Shown one piece after another: positions 1 to 8,169 of a stretch of DNA of 64,000 nucleotides; positions within the stretch are counted from its first letter, which is position 1, and each line of letters opens with the position of its first letter. The stretch comes from Mycolicibacterium sp. (GTDB taxonomy: Bacteria; Actinomycetota; Actinomycetes; Mycobacteriales; Mycobacteriaceae), in the NCBI RefSeq assembly GCF_016462545.1, contig NZ_JAEMTA010000003.1:160842-224841 (forward strand). Reading direction: 5' to 3'. The notes under the pieces were generated by a model that searched no databases, had not been told where the DNA came from, and saw only the letters and a program-made list of their open reading frames with translations. The position numbers and the translations under genes were made by a program.

Positions 1-204
1 CCTCATGGGGGTCGGACGGTGCGGAGGATAGTGCGGGTGGTTCGTCATGTCGTGGCGCCATACTTTCTTCGAGCGGACAGCATTGTGTTGACACCAAGGG
101 TGCCCGGGGCATCTGAGACGCGACTGAGAGCGGGTTCTATGCAGCCCAAGACTTTTCGCCGCTCGACATTCCGCCGAGAGCGAAATGGGCGTGGTCGACG
201 CCGC
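1..204. other. Left-edge intergenic stretch
   Basis: I see no convincing gene here. A start codon read on the minus strand lies at positions 6-4, so a minus-strand gene could begin here and run off the left edge. No good ribosome binding site supports it. Reading frames that cross this stretch are antisense to the ROK gene or too short to trust. The stretch would be the promoter region of any such gene and the 3' flank of the ROK gene. Confidence 0.3.
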
Positions 205-1386
205 TCAACTAACGCGCGATGCCCACGCATCGAGCGCGGCTTCGGTGGTCACGTGATCGAGCGCCCTCGCCACCGCACCGCGGAGTGGACCGTCATCACC
301 GTGGGCCCCGTCACGCACCGGTGGTGCCGACGACTTGCGGAACGCCATCAGGCCGTCGCGGTAAGCATCGTCGAAGGCCCGACGTGCCGCCGCGCGCAGC
401 GGAACGGCCAAGCCTCCCAGGGTGACGACCTCGGGATCGTGGAGGTTGACCAGACCGCCGATGCCGGCGCCGAGCGCCGCGGCCACCGAGTCGAACGCAC
501 GTCCGGTGCGGTCGTCGACGGGCCGGCCCAGCACCTCGTACGCATACCCGACCGGATCCTCCGGGAGCGGTTCGCCGAGCAGTCGGGCCAACGCTCGGCC
601 GTCGAGTTCGAGATCCCAGCAACCGCGAGCACCGCACGGGCACAACAGCTTCCGATCACCAAAGGGCACGTGACCGTACTCTCCCGCAGCTCCGTGCGCA
701 CCCGTCACGGGCTCCCCGTTGACCACCAACGTGCCGCCCAACCCGACCGCGACGAGGAGGTGCAAGGCCGTGGTCGCACCCCGCGCGGCGCCGGTGCGGG
801 CTTCCGCGAGACCAGCCAGGGTGGCGTCGTTGCCAAGCAGCAGTGGCATACCGTCGGGCAGATCGGCGGATAGCACCGACAGGTCGACGTCTGGCCATCC
901 GCGGGTGGTGAACTGCACCAGACGCGCATCGCTGACCGTTCCCGCGACGGAGACCGACACCGCCCTGATCCGACCCGCGTCACCCTGCTGGACGGTCGAG
1001 ATGGCCTCGCCCATGTCCGACAGCAGTCGCGCCGACCCCCTGCCCGCGTCGCGGCCCCGTGCCACGATGTGCGGCTCGCCGTCGATGCCCGCGAGCGCCA
1101 CCCGCCAGTCCCGAGCCCTAAGTTCGGCCGCAAGGACGAGCGGTCCACTCGGATGGGGGCCGAGGATCGTCGTCGGCCTGCCCCGACCCGTGGCGGGGGC
1201 AGGCGTCTCGTCCAGCAGACAGGCCCTGCGCAGGCGGGCGGCCAGGTCGGCGGCGCCGCCGCTGCCGATGCCGAGACGCTGAGCCGCGGAGGCGCGGGTG
1301 ATACCCGGCTCGGCCCGCACCAGCCCAATCAGCTGCGCGGCGCCGAACCACCGCTGCTGCGCTGCAGGACGCTGATCCGGGGACAT
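205..1386 (-). CDS. ROK-family transcriptional regulator
   Basis: The protein has about 393 residues: an N-terminal winged-helix region (VRAEPGITRASAAQRLGIG) followed by an actin-like ROK sugar-kinase domain. The ROK zinc signature is visible as CPCGARGCWD in the C-terminal half, and GNDATLAGLAEA matches the sugar-binding/phosphate region. Such proteins are sugar-responsive repressors, sometimes with residual glucokinase activity. It is divergent from the MFS exporter at 1440 across about 50 bp, so it is a likely regulator of that gene. I chose the ATG at 1386; a GTG at 1404 adds six residues and would overlap an inverted repeat. The family call is firm; the effector is unknown. Confidence 0.85.
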   Translation of the reverse strand: MSPDQRPAAQQRWFGAAQLIGLVRAEPGITRASAAQRLGIGSGGAADLAARLRRACLLDETPAPATGRGRPTTILGPHPSGPLVLAAELRARDWRVALAGIDGEPHIVARGRDAGRGSARLLSDMGEAISTVQQGDAGRIRAVSVSVAGTVSDARLVQFTTRGWPDVDLSVLSADLPDGMPLLLGNDATLAGLAEARTGAARGATTALHLLVAVGLGGTLVVNGEPVTGAHGAAGEYGHVPFGDRKLLCPCGARGCWDLELDGRALARLLGEPLPEDPVGYAYEVLGRPVDDRTGRAFDSVAAALGAGIGGLVNLHDPEVVTLGGLAVPLRAAARRAFDDAYRDGLMAFRKSSAPPVRDGAHGDDGPLRGAVARALDHVTTEAALDAWASRVS

Positions 1387-1439
1387 CGTCAGACATGATG
1401 TCACTTGATTAAACTCACTGTCTGAGTATATTCATCGCG
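1387..1439. promoter_or_regulatory. Divergent promoter/operator region
   Basis: This short AT-richer spacer separates the ROK regulator from the MFS gene. Two dyads are visible: GACAT-G-ATGTC at 1392-1402 and ACTCA-N5-TGAGT at 1413-1427. Either could be the binding site of the adjacent ROK regulator and would control both genes. This is inferred from position and symmetry only. Confidence 0.45.
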
Positions 1440-2624
1440 GTGACCGCCACTGCCCTCGAACGACCGCCGGGTGGCCTGCGACCACACCTGACCGGGCTGC
1501 TGTCCCTGGCCATGGCGTCGTGCCTCGCGGTCACGACCGAGATGCTGCCCGTCGGACTGCTCCCGGCCATCGGTCAGTCGTTCCAGGTGGCGGACTCCGT
1601 GACCGGACTGCTCGTCGGCCTCTACGCCGTGATGGTTGCGGCACTCGCGGTTCCACTCACCCTGGCTACCGCCAGATTCGCCCGAAAGCCACTCCTGCTG
1701 ACCACGGTGCTGTGTTACGCCATCAGCAATCTGACGGTGGCCTTCGCTCCGACCTTCGCCGTGCTGGCCGCCGGTCGCGTGCTCGGCGGGGTGACCCACG
1801 CGCTGTTCTTCTCTCTCTGCATCGGCTACGTGCCCAGATTGATCACCGGCCCACAGGTCGGTCGGGCTCTCGCGATCGCCGCAGGCGGTGCCACGGCCGG
1901 CTTCGTCCTCGGAGTTCCGCTGTCGACGTCGCTCGGCACGGCCCTCGGATGGCGGGCGTCCTTCGCCGTGCTCGCCGCCCTGTCCGTCCTGACCCTCCTG
2001 CTCGTCGCCGTGACCTTGCCGCAGGTTCCCAACGATCGCACCGCGCGTCATGACTCCGAAGTCCACAGCGGCAGAACCGGACTCGCCGCCGTGGTGTCGT
2101 CCAACGCCCTCACCTTCCTCGGCCAGTTCACCCTGTACACCTATGTCACGCTCCTGTTCCTCGCCGTCGGCGTCGGACCGACGCTCATCGGCCCCTTGCT
2201 GCTGCTGTGCGGCGCCTGTGGCGTGGCCGGATTGGTCTATGCCGCAAGGACACTGGACCATCGACCGCGTCGCACGACCATCGTCGTCCTGACGACCGTC
2301 ATCGCAGCCGTCCTCGTGCTGGGCGTCGGCATGCCCGCCCTGATCCCCGTCATCGTCGCGGCGGCCGTGTGGAACGGCGCGTTCGGCGGCGTACCGTCGA
2401 TCTATCAGGCATGCGCGGTGCGCACCCGCGCAGTGTCGCCCGAACTCGCCGGGGCATGGGTCAACGCGACCGCCAACTTCGGCATTGCGGGCGGCTCGGC
2501 GATCGGTGCCGCGCTACTGCCCGCCATTGGCATCGGCGGACTGCCCTGGGTCAGCGCGACGCTCGTCGGTGCCGGACTCGCAGTGAGCCTGGCCGCGCGC
2601 CGGGCATTTCCCTCGCGACCCTGA
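1440..2624 (+). CDS. MFS efflux transporter (DHA1 type)
   Basis: This 394-residue integral membrane protein has about twelve hydrophobic segments. It opens with SLAMASCLAVTTEMLPVGLLP, typical of the AraJ/Cmx-like DHA1 drug and sugar efflux carriers. It should export small molecules by proton antiport at the cytoplasmic membrane. It starts with GTG close to the divergent ROK regulator gene, so transport may be induced by the ROK ligand. The substrate cannot be read from sequence. Chloramphenicol or sugar efflux are the usual annotations of relatives, but neither is supported here directly. Confidence 0.8.
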   Translation: MTATALERPPGGLRPHLTGLLSLAMASCLAVTTEMLPVGLLPAIGQSFQVADSVTGLLVGLYAVMVAALAVPLTLATARFARKPLLLTTVLCYAISNLTVAFAPTFAVLAAGRVLGGVTHALFFSLCIGYVPRLITGPQVGRALAIAAGGATAGFVLGVPLSTSLGTALGWRASFAVLAALSVLTLLLVAVTLPQVPNDRTARHDSEVHSGRTGLAAVVSSNALTFLGQFTLYTYVTLLFLAVGVGPTLIGPLLLLCGACGVAGLVYAARTLDHRPRRTTIVVLTTVIAAVLVLGVGMPALIPVIVAAAVWNGAFGGVPSIYQACAVRTRAVSPELAGAWVNATANFGIAGGSAIGAALLPAIGIGGLPWVSATLVGAGLAVSLAARRAFPSRP

Positions 2625-2633
2625 CGGCGGTGA

Positions 2634-2660
2634 TGTCGAGAACTGCCCCGCGGCTCCGTC
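2634..2660 (+). promoter_or_regulatory. Candidate ECF42-type promoter
   Basis: TGTCGA at 2634-2639 is followed after exactly 17 bases by CGTC at 2657-2660. As I recall the published motif for ECF42 sigma factors (from Streptomyces venezuelae work), it has TGTCGA at -35 and CG(A/T)C at -10. The element lies about 50 bp before the DGPF gene, whose downstream partner is itself an ECF42 sigma factor, so autoregulation is likely. A second TGTCGA at 2665 has no matching -10. Confidence 0.55.
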
Positions 2661-2712
2661 TCAGTGTCGAGTGCGGCCACAATGGGCCGCAACGCAATCG
2701 AGGGAGACCATC

Positions 2713-3126
2713 ATGGCCAAGTACCTGTTGCTGAAGCACTACCGGAGTTCGAGCATCCCCACCGACCGCCCGTTCGCACCCATGGACCAGTGGACGCCGG
2801 ACGAGATCGAAGCCCATGTGCAGTACATGAGGGACTTCGCCGCCACGCTGGAGAAGAACGGGGAGTTCGTCGGTGAGCAGGCCCTGTCGGCTGAGGGCAC
2901 GTTCGTCCGCTATGACGGCCCGGGGCGGCCGCCGGTCACTGACGGTCCGTTCGCCGAGACCAAGGATCTGATTGCCGGCTGGATGATCATCGACGTCGAC
3001 GACCATCAGCGGGCGCTGGACCTGGCTGGCGAGCTGTCCGCCGCGCCGGGCAAGGACGGCCAACCGATCTACGAGTGGCTGGAGGTCAGGCCATTGCTCA
3101 CCGAGGCACCCACGGTCACCGAGTGA
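2713..3126 (+). CDS. YCII-related DGPF-domain protein
   Basis: The protein has 137 residues and the hallmark DGPF motif (VTDGPFAETKDLIAGW) around residues 76-92, placing it in the YCII/DGPF family. These small alpha-beta barrel proteins are thought to be enzymes or ligand binders; the biochemical role is generally unknown. The ATG at 2713 is chosen because it follows a GGGAG ribosome binding site in AGGGAGACC. The stop codon overlaps the GTG of the ECF42 sigma gene, so the two are translationally coupled. DGPF genes are the classic genomic partners of ECF42 sigma factors and often their targets. Confidence 0.88.
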   Translation: MAKYLLLKHYRSSSIPTDRPFAPMDQWTPDEIEAHVQYMRDFAATLEKNGEFVGEQALSAEGTFVRYDGPGRPPVTDGPFAETKDLIAGWMIIDVDDHQRALDLAGELSAAPGKDGQPIYEWLEVRPLLTEAPTVTE

Positions 3127-4283
3127 GCGTCGCACCGAGTGAAGCTGAGCTTCGGGAACTGATTCCCGCCGTCCTCGGCGTCCTCGTCCGCCGCGGAGCC
3201 GACTTCGCGACGGCAGAGGACGCCGTCCAGGAAGCCCTGCTCACGGCGATCCGCACCTGGCCCGACCAGCCGCCGGATGACCCGAAGGCGTGGCTCGTCA
3301 CGGTGACGTGGCGCAAGTTCCTCGACCTCGTCCGCTCCGATGTCGCCCGGCGCCGACGGGAGGAACGCCTCCTCGCAGAACCCGCGCCAGGTCCGACACC
3401 GAGTGCCGACGACACGCTGCAGCTGTATTTTCTGTGCGCCCATCCCGCGCTGACCCCGGCGTCGGCGGTCGGACTGACGCTGCGGGCGGTGGGTGGGCTC
3501 ACCACGCGTCAGATCGCCGCCGCCTACCTGGTTCCCGAGACGACGATGGCGCAGCGGATCAGCCGGGCCAAGCGGACGGTCTCCGACGTCGGCTTCGACC
3601 GGCCTGGCGACGTGCGCACCGTTCTCACCACCTTGTATCTGGTGTTCAACGAGGGCTACACCGGCGACGTCGACCTGGCCGCGGAGGCCATTCGACTCAC
3701 CCGACAACTCCTTGACCTCGTCGACGACCCCGAGGTCAGCGGACTGCTCGCGCTGATGCTGCTGCACCATGCCCGACGCGCCGCCCGCACCCGTCCCGAC
3801 GGCAGCTTGGTGCCGCTCGCGGAGCAGGACCGTGAGCAGTGGAACCGAGACATGACCGTCGAGGGAGTCGACCTGCTGCAGGCGGCGCTCGCCCGTGACG
3901 CACTCGGGCCGTACCAGGCTCAGGCCGCGATCGCCGCCCTGCACGCCGACGCTCGCTCGGTCGAGGAGACCGACTGGGTGCAGATCACGGAGTGGTACGA
4001 CGAACTGGTCGCGCTCACCGACAGCGCGGTGGTGCGGCTCAACCGCGCCGTCGCGATCGGTCAGGCGGATGGTGCACGTGCCGGGTTGGCCGCACTCGAC
4101 GACGTCGACCCCAGCGTGCCGCGCTACCTCGCGGCGGCGGCGTTCTTGCACGAGTGCGACGGAGACCTCGCCACGGCGGCTCGGAAGTACGTCGACGCCG
4201 CCGCCTGCGCGCCCAACCTGGCCGAACGCGATCATCTGACCCGCCAGGCCGCCCGACTACACCAGGTCCTGCGCCAGCCGTAG
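3123..4283 (+). CDS. ECF42-group RNA polymerase sigma factor
   Basis: The protein has 386 residues, about twice a minimal ECF sigma factor. Region 2 covers about residues 10-75 (DAVQEALLTAIRTWP; RRRREERLLAE), and region 4 with its helix-turn-helix is around 115-165 (TTRQIAAAYLVPETTMAQR). A long C-terminal helical TPR-like extension starts near LVFNEGYTGD. This extension, together with the upstream DGPF gene, is diagnostic of group ECF42. No anti-sigma gene is adjacent, as expected for this group, where the extension itself controls activity. The GTG start at 3123 overlaps the previous stop. It likely directs transcription from the promoter at 2634. Confidence 0.9.
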   Translation: MSVAPSEAELRELIPAVLGVLVRRGADFATAEDAVQEALLTAIRTWPDQPPDDPKAWLVTVTWRKFLDLVRSDVARRRREERLLAEPAPGPTPSADDTLQLYFLCAHPALTPASAVGLTLRAVGGLTTRQIAAAYLVPETTMAQRISRAKRTVSDVGFDRPGDVRTVLTTLYLVFNEGYTGDVDLAAEAIRLTRQLLDLVDDPEVSGLLALMLLHHARRAARTRPDGSLVPLAEQDREQWNRDMTVEGVDLLQAALARDALGPYQAQAAIAALHADARSVEETDWVQITEWYDELVALTDSAVVRLNRAVAIGQADGARAGLAALDDVDPSVPRYLAAAAFLHECDGDLATAARKYVDAAACAPNLAERDHLTRQAARLHQVLRQP

Positions 4284-4290
4284 CGACGGT

Positions 4291-5007
4291 CTACCTCCAG
4301 GCGAAGACCGGTTGCTCCAACTGGTCGACGGGATCGTGGCGTCCCTCCAGGCACCACCACCGCAGTTGCAGCAGCACCGCCCCCGTCGGTGCGTGGATCA
4401 GGTCGTTGCCCAACGGCATCTGCACCACCGGTCGCGGGCTTTCCGGGATGGAGATGAACCGCGGCGAATCGTCGCGCTGCAGTTGGTGCAATCCCACCCG
4501 GTAGGCGGCCACGACCTCGTCGGGCGCGGGTCGGATGTCGAGTCGGCCGCCGCCCCACATCACGACCGGCGTGATGACATAGCCCGACCGCGTCGGGTAG
4601 TCGTCGAGAAGGCCCAGTACGGACGCCTCGGGTAGCTCGATGCCGACTTCTTCGTCCAACTCTCGAAGAGCGGCCTGGATCGCGGTCTCGCCCTCGTCGA
4701 TGCGGCCTCCGGGCAAGGCCCACTGCGCGGCATGGGCTCGCAGTCGAGATGCCCTGCGGCACAACAGGAAGGCAGCACCACCCGAGACTCCCACCATGCG
4801 TCCGTCGAGCCCGGGCTCCATCGGCCGCCCATCGATCCAATCATCGACGGGAGCCGGATCCACCCGATCCTCGCCGACCTCGGAGTCGACGAGCACGACC
4901 GCGACGGCGGCGTGCCGCTTGGACGGATCGGTGACCTCTCGCCGCTGGTGCTCGGCCAGTCGGTCACGGATCGAGGCGCGAAGCGCCTCGTCGTAGGTGA
5001 TGGTCAC
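4291..5007 (-). CDS. Nudix hydrolase
   Basis: The 238-residue protein has a complete Nudix box beginning GGRIDEGE and ending RELDEEVGI near the middle (GX5EX7REUXEEXGU). It should bind Mg2+ and cleave a nucleoside diphosphate linked to another moiety, or a related pyrophosphate such as CoA derivatives. The N-terminal 70 residues precede the box and contain a stretch (VVLVDSEVGEDRV) typical of CoA-type Nudix proteins with an insertion. Seven bases separate its end from the convergent sigma factor gene. The LLM gene downstream is on the same strand, nine bases away, and may be co-transcribed. Confidence 0.85.
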   Translation of the reverse strand: MTITYDEALRASIRDRLAEHQRREVTDPSKRHAAVAVVLVDSEVGEDRVDPAPVDDWIDGRPMEPGLDGRMVGVSGGAAFLLCRRASRLRAHAAQWALPGGRIDEGETAIQAALRELDEEVGIELPEASVLGLLDDYPTRSGYVITPVVMWGGGRLDIRPAPDEVVAAYRVGLHQLQRDDSPRFISIPESPRPVVQMPLGNDLIHAPTGAVLLQLRWWCLEGRHDPVDQLEQPVFAWR

Positions 5008-5016
5008 CGCTGCACC

Positions 5017-5847
5017 TTAACCGCGGTACTGCTGCACCTTCGCTGCGTAGGCATCGAGCAGCCGAAGCGACTCGTCGCGCGGTTTGGTGGGCAGGAGCAA
5101 CGCCAGCTGGCCGAAGCCAAGATCCTCGGCGGCGCGCCAGTACTCCGGATCCTGGGGCGTGCCGAACATCGCCAGCGGAACGTCGTGGCCGGCGCCGTCG
5201 CGCATCTGACCGATTCGCTTGGCCAGATGCTCGATGGGCATCGGATTGGAGATCCAGCCCGCCTCGTGACGGATCACGCGCTTGACCGTGGCCTCGGAGT
5301 CACCGCCGATGTAGATCGGCGGGTGCGGAGTACGCACCGGCTTGGGGCGGCTGTAGGACGGGTCGAAGTCGACGAACGTGCCGTGGTATTCGGCGGGTTC
5401 GGTGGTCCACAGCGCCTTGATCGCCTCGATGCGCTCGTCGAGCAGCGCGCCCCTGGTCTTGGGATCGGTGCCGTGGTCGCGCAACTCCTCGATGTTCCAC
5501 CCGGCACCGACGCCGAACACGAAGCGACCGCCGGAGATCAGGTCGATGCTGGCCGCCTCCTTCGCGGTGATGATCGGGTCACGCTGGATGAGCAGCGCGA
5601 TGCCGGTGAACAGTTCGATCTCGGAGGTGACTGCGGCGGCCGCCGCGAGGGTGACGAACGGGTCGAGGGTCCGGTAGTAGATCGACGGCAGCTCGCCACC
5701 CAAGGGGTAGGCCGACTCCCGGCTGGCGGGAATGTGCGTGTGCTCGGCGATGACGAGCGACGCGAACCCCCGCTCCTCGATGGCACGGGCCAGCGATACC
5801 GGGTCGATGCCGTCGTCGGTGACGAACGTGGATATCCCGAACTTCAT
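5017..5847 (-). CDS. LLM-class F420-dependent oxidoreductase
   Basis: This 276-residue protein has a luciferase-like (beta/alpha)8 fold. The N-terminus MKFGISTFVTDDGIDPVSLA, the segment IAEHTHIPA, and FGVGAGWNIEEL about a third of the way in are characteristic of the F420-dependent Rv-type LLM family (TIGR03619-like). Such enzymes use coenzyme F420H2 for hydride transfer to varied substrates. I start at the ATG at 5847 because the sequence from MKFG onward aligns with family N-termini; an upstream start at 5871 would add eight residues. It is upstream of the Nudix gene on the same strand. The substrate is unknown. Confidence 0.82.
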   Translation of the reverse strand: MKFGISTFVTDDGIDPVSLARAIEERGFASLVIAEHTHIPASRESAYPLGGELPSIYYRTLDPFVTLAAAAAVTSEIELFTGIALLIQRDPIITAKEAASIDLISGGRFVFGVGAGWNIEELRDHGTDPKTRGALLDERIEAIKALWTTEPAEYHGTFVDFDPSYSRPKPVRTPHPPIYIGGDSEATVKRVIRHEAGWISNPMPIEHLAKRIGQMRDGAGHDVPLAMFGTPQDPEYWRAAEDLGFGQLALLLPTKPRDESLRLLDAYAAKVQQYRG

Positions 5848-6096
5848 GTGAACCTCATCTGTCGACGTCACGGACTGGAACGCAGCTCAAGTCAGGCTAT
5901 TCCCGCGGGCGGGCGCCCCGGTGTCGTATCCCGTTGAACCGCAAGCACTCTTCATCGTCGGCGAGGCCTGCGGGGGTTGCTCGGGAACGGCCGTCGCCGC
6001 CTCTTCGATGCCGCCCCGGAATGAATCGGGCCCCACAACGTTAGATAGGGTCACTATAGGTTGAGCCGGAATCGATGGTGCTTCGGGCGCGAACAC

Positions 6097-6110
6097 CTTG
6101 TCGCGACAAG
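6097..6110. promoter_or_regulatory. Perfect 14-bp palindrome, probable operator
   Basis: CTTGTCGCGACAAG is a perfect 14-bp palindrome. It sits 90 bp before the MFS-USP start codon, within the roughly 340-bp gap (5848-6186) that otherwise holds only the short leader frame at 6159. Length, symmetry and place suit a dimeric repressor such as a GntR- or TetR-family protein. It is not a LexA or DosR consensus. No regulator gene is adjacent. Confidence 0.5.
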
Positions 6111-6158
6111 ACCGTCAACGCGGGATCCCCACCCGCTCCATCGATGTTGGAGGCTCAC

Positions 6159-6200
6159 GTGCCCGCCCCGATTCCGTCCATCGATCATGGGCGGCACTGA
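6159..6200 (+). other. Short leader frame overlapping the MFS-USP start
   Basis: A GGAGG ribosome binding site (6149-6153) is ideally spaced before a GTG at 6159. That GTG opens a 13-codon frame (MPAPIPSIDHGRH) ending in TGA at 6198-6200. The frame overlaps, out of phase, the ATG at 6187 of the MFS-USP gene, which has no Shine-Dalgarno of its own. Dropping one T at the CACTGA junction would fuse the leader in frame to the transporter. It is therefore either a translational-coupling leader or the true N-terminus separated by a one-base indel. Confidence 0.45.
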
Positions 6201-8160
6201 TGCGTCAAGGTCCCTCGCCGGGCGTTACCCGGCCGTGGCCGCCATGGTCACGCTCGCACTGATTCCCTACCTCGCGCTGTCGGCGGCGCTCGATCCTCTG
6301 GTACCGATCATCACCGAGCAGTTGCACATGAGCGCACAGACGATGAGCCTGAGCTCGGGCCTGGGCAACGCCGCGTACGCGGTGGGGACGGTGTTGGCGG
6401 TGCAGTTCGCCCAGCATCTGCCGCAGCGCCGGATGCTGCTGGCCTACGCGGTCGTCCTCGTCGTCGGGTCGGTGCTCGCCGCCTCGGCGCAGAACGCCGG
6501 CATGTTCATCGGCGGCCATGTCCTTCAAGGCTTGGCGACGAGCATGCTGCTGATCGCCGCTGCGCCGCCGCTGACGATCGGCTTTCCGAAGGACAAGCTC
6601 CGCAACACGGCCGTGATCATGAACATGTGCGTCTTCGGGGCGGTGGCGCTCGGTCCGTTCATCGGCGGCGCACAGGCCGAGTCGCACGCGTGGCGCCCGC
6701 TGTTCTGGGGCATCGCCGCGATCGCACTGCTGGCCCTCGTGATGGCGGCGCTGACGTTCGAGGACGCCCCACCCGCCGATCTGGACGCACCGCGCGACCT
6801 TCGGGCCATCGGACTCGCGGCGGTCGGCTGTGGCGCCGCGTTCATCGGCGCGTCGCAACTGACCACCCACGGCTTCGGGGATGCCGCGGTGACCGTGCCG
6901 ATGTTCGGCGGACTGGCGTTGATCGTGGTGCTGGTCGTCTACCAGTTCCGGGCGCGCCGGCCCCTCCTGACGGTTCGCCCCATGCTCACCAGCGCGATCC
7001 CCGTCGCGGGTGTCGGTGTCGCGTTGTTCGCGGCGGCCGCGTCCGTGGCGGCGACCGCCCTCACGGCGAACGTCCTCCTGCAGACGTACAGCCCCTTCCA
7101 CGTCGGGCTGCTGTATCTGCCCGAACTCGGCGGCGCCATCGTGATGGCGGTCGTCTTCGGAATCGTCATCACCCGGCGGGCGATGCACTACCTACCGCTG
7201 GTCGGCATGGTGCTACTGGCGGCAGGAATCGTGGTGTTCCGATTCGCCCTACCCGCGAACCAGCCGCTCGTCCTGCTCGCCTCGGCGCTGACGGGACTCG
7301 CGCTGGGGGCCACCGTCGCTCCGGCGCTCTTCGTCGCAGGGTTCTCGCTGCAGTCGAACAGCCTCCAACGCGTCTTCGCCATCATCGAACTCTTTCGAGC
7401 GGTGGCCGCGTTCATGGTGGCGCCGATCCTGGCGCACTTCGCGATCACGGTGTCGACCGACCTGACCGCCGGCACCGTCGATGCGCTCTGGATCGGGTTC
7501 GGCCTCGCGGTCGGCGGCGCACTCTTCGGGGTGGCCATCTACGCGTTGAGCGGGGCTCGACCGCAACGTCCCGACCTCGACGAGTTTCTCGACGGCGACG
7601 ACCCGGCCTGGTACTCACCACCGCTGCTGGCCCGGGTCCGGGGACTGTCGCCGGCTCCGGTTGGGGCGCTCCGCGTCACCGGCGAGGCGACGCCGAACCC
7701 CGACCAACCTGCGGCGCCGGTGCTCATCGCCTACGACGGATCGGAGCTCGCCGCATATGCGATCAGTCGGGCGGGTCTGCAACTCGAATCCGGACGCGAC
7801 GCGCTGGTGGTGTGTGTCTGGCAGCCGGTCGACGTCGGATTCACGCCCACCGACGCGACGCACTTCGACGCCGATCGAGCGACCGACGTACGGCGGGCGG
7901 CCGAACGGACCGCAGCCCACGGCGCGTCGTTGGCCCGTGAGGCGGGCTTCTCGGCGAGGAGCATCGCCGTCGAGGCCGTGCCGACGTGGAGGGGCATCGT
8001 CGCGGCCGCCGACGAGCACGACGCCAGCCTGATCGTGCTCGGCCCGCACCGCCGCGACGGATTGCTGGGACACCTGCAGGGCAGCGTTGCGGCCGCCGTC
8101 GTCGCGCACTCCACGACACCGGTCCTCATCGTCCCGCAGTGCGAGGACGTCAATCTCTGA
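6187..8160 (+). CDS. MFS transporter fused to universal stress protein domain
   Basis: The 657-residue protein has two parts. Residues 1 to about 470 form a 12-14-segment MFS permease of drug:H+ antiporter type (DHA2-like). Residues about 510-657 form a UspA domain starting APVLIAYDGSE. The Usp nucleotide loop (GPHRRDGLLGHLQGS) keeps the final Gly-Ser but has Arg at one of the usual Gly positions, so ATP binding is uncertain. The arrangement suggests a transporter controlled by, or acting in, stress or energy sensing from the cytoplasmic face. The ATG at 6187 lacks a ribosome binding site; see the leader frame at 6159. The fusion is read directly; substrate and trigger are unknown. Confidence 0.85.
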   Translation: MGGTDASRSLAGRYPAVAAMVTLALIPYLALSAALDPLVPIITEQLHMSAQTMSLSSGLGNAAYAVGTVLAVQFAQHLPQRRMLLAYAVVLVVGSVLAASAQNAGMFIGGHVLQGLATSMLLIAAAPPLTIGFPKDKLRNTAVIMNMCVFGAVALGPFIGGAQAESHAWRPLFWGIAAIALLALVMAALTFEDAPPADLDAPRDLRAIGLAAVGCGAAFIGASQLTTHGFGDAAVTVPMFGGLALIVVLVVYQFRARRPLLTVRPMLTSAIPVAGVGVALFAAAASVAATALTANVLLQTYSPFHVGLLYLPELGGAIVMAVVFGIVITRRAMHYLPLVGMVLLAAGIVVFRFALPANQPLVLLASALTGLALGATVAPALFVAGFSLQSNSLQRVFAIIELFRAVAAFMVAPILAHFAITVSTDLTAGTVDALWIGFGLAVGGALFGVAIYALSGARPQRPDLDEFLDGDDPAWYSPPLLARVRGLSPAPVGALRVTGEATPNPDQPAAPVLIAYDGSELAAYAISRAGLQLESGRDALVVCVWQPVDVGFTPTDATHFDADRATDVRRAAERTAAHGASLAREAGFSARSIAVEAVPTWRGIVAAADEHDASLIVLGPHRRDGLLGHLQGSVAAAVVAHSTTPVLIVPQCEDVNL

Positions 8161-8169
8161 CGATGATCC

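Noticed and set aside
1401..2261. Long minus-strand open frame opposite the MFS gene
   Set aside because: It is antisense to a clear membrane protein and its Gln/Glu/Gly/Arg-rich composition is typical of shadow frames in GC-rich DNA.
2665..2670. Second TGTCGA box upstream of the DGPF gene
   Set aside because: No CG(A/T)C element at the right distance; the first box fits better.
3069..4235. 388-codon minus-strand open frame opposite the ECF42 gene
   Set aside because: The sense strand encodes a full ECF42 sigma factor; the antisense text has no recognisable domain.
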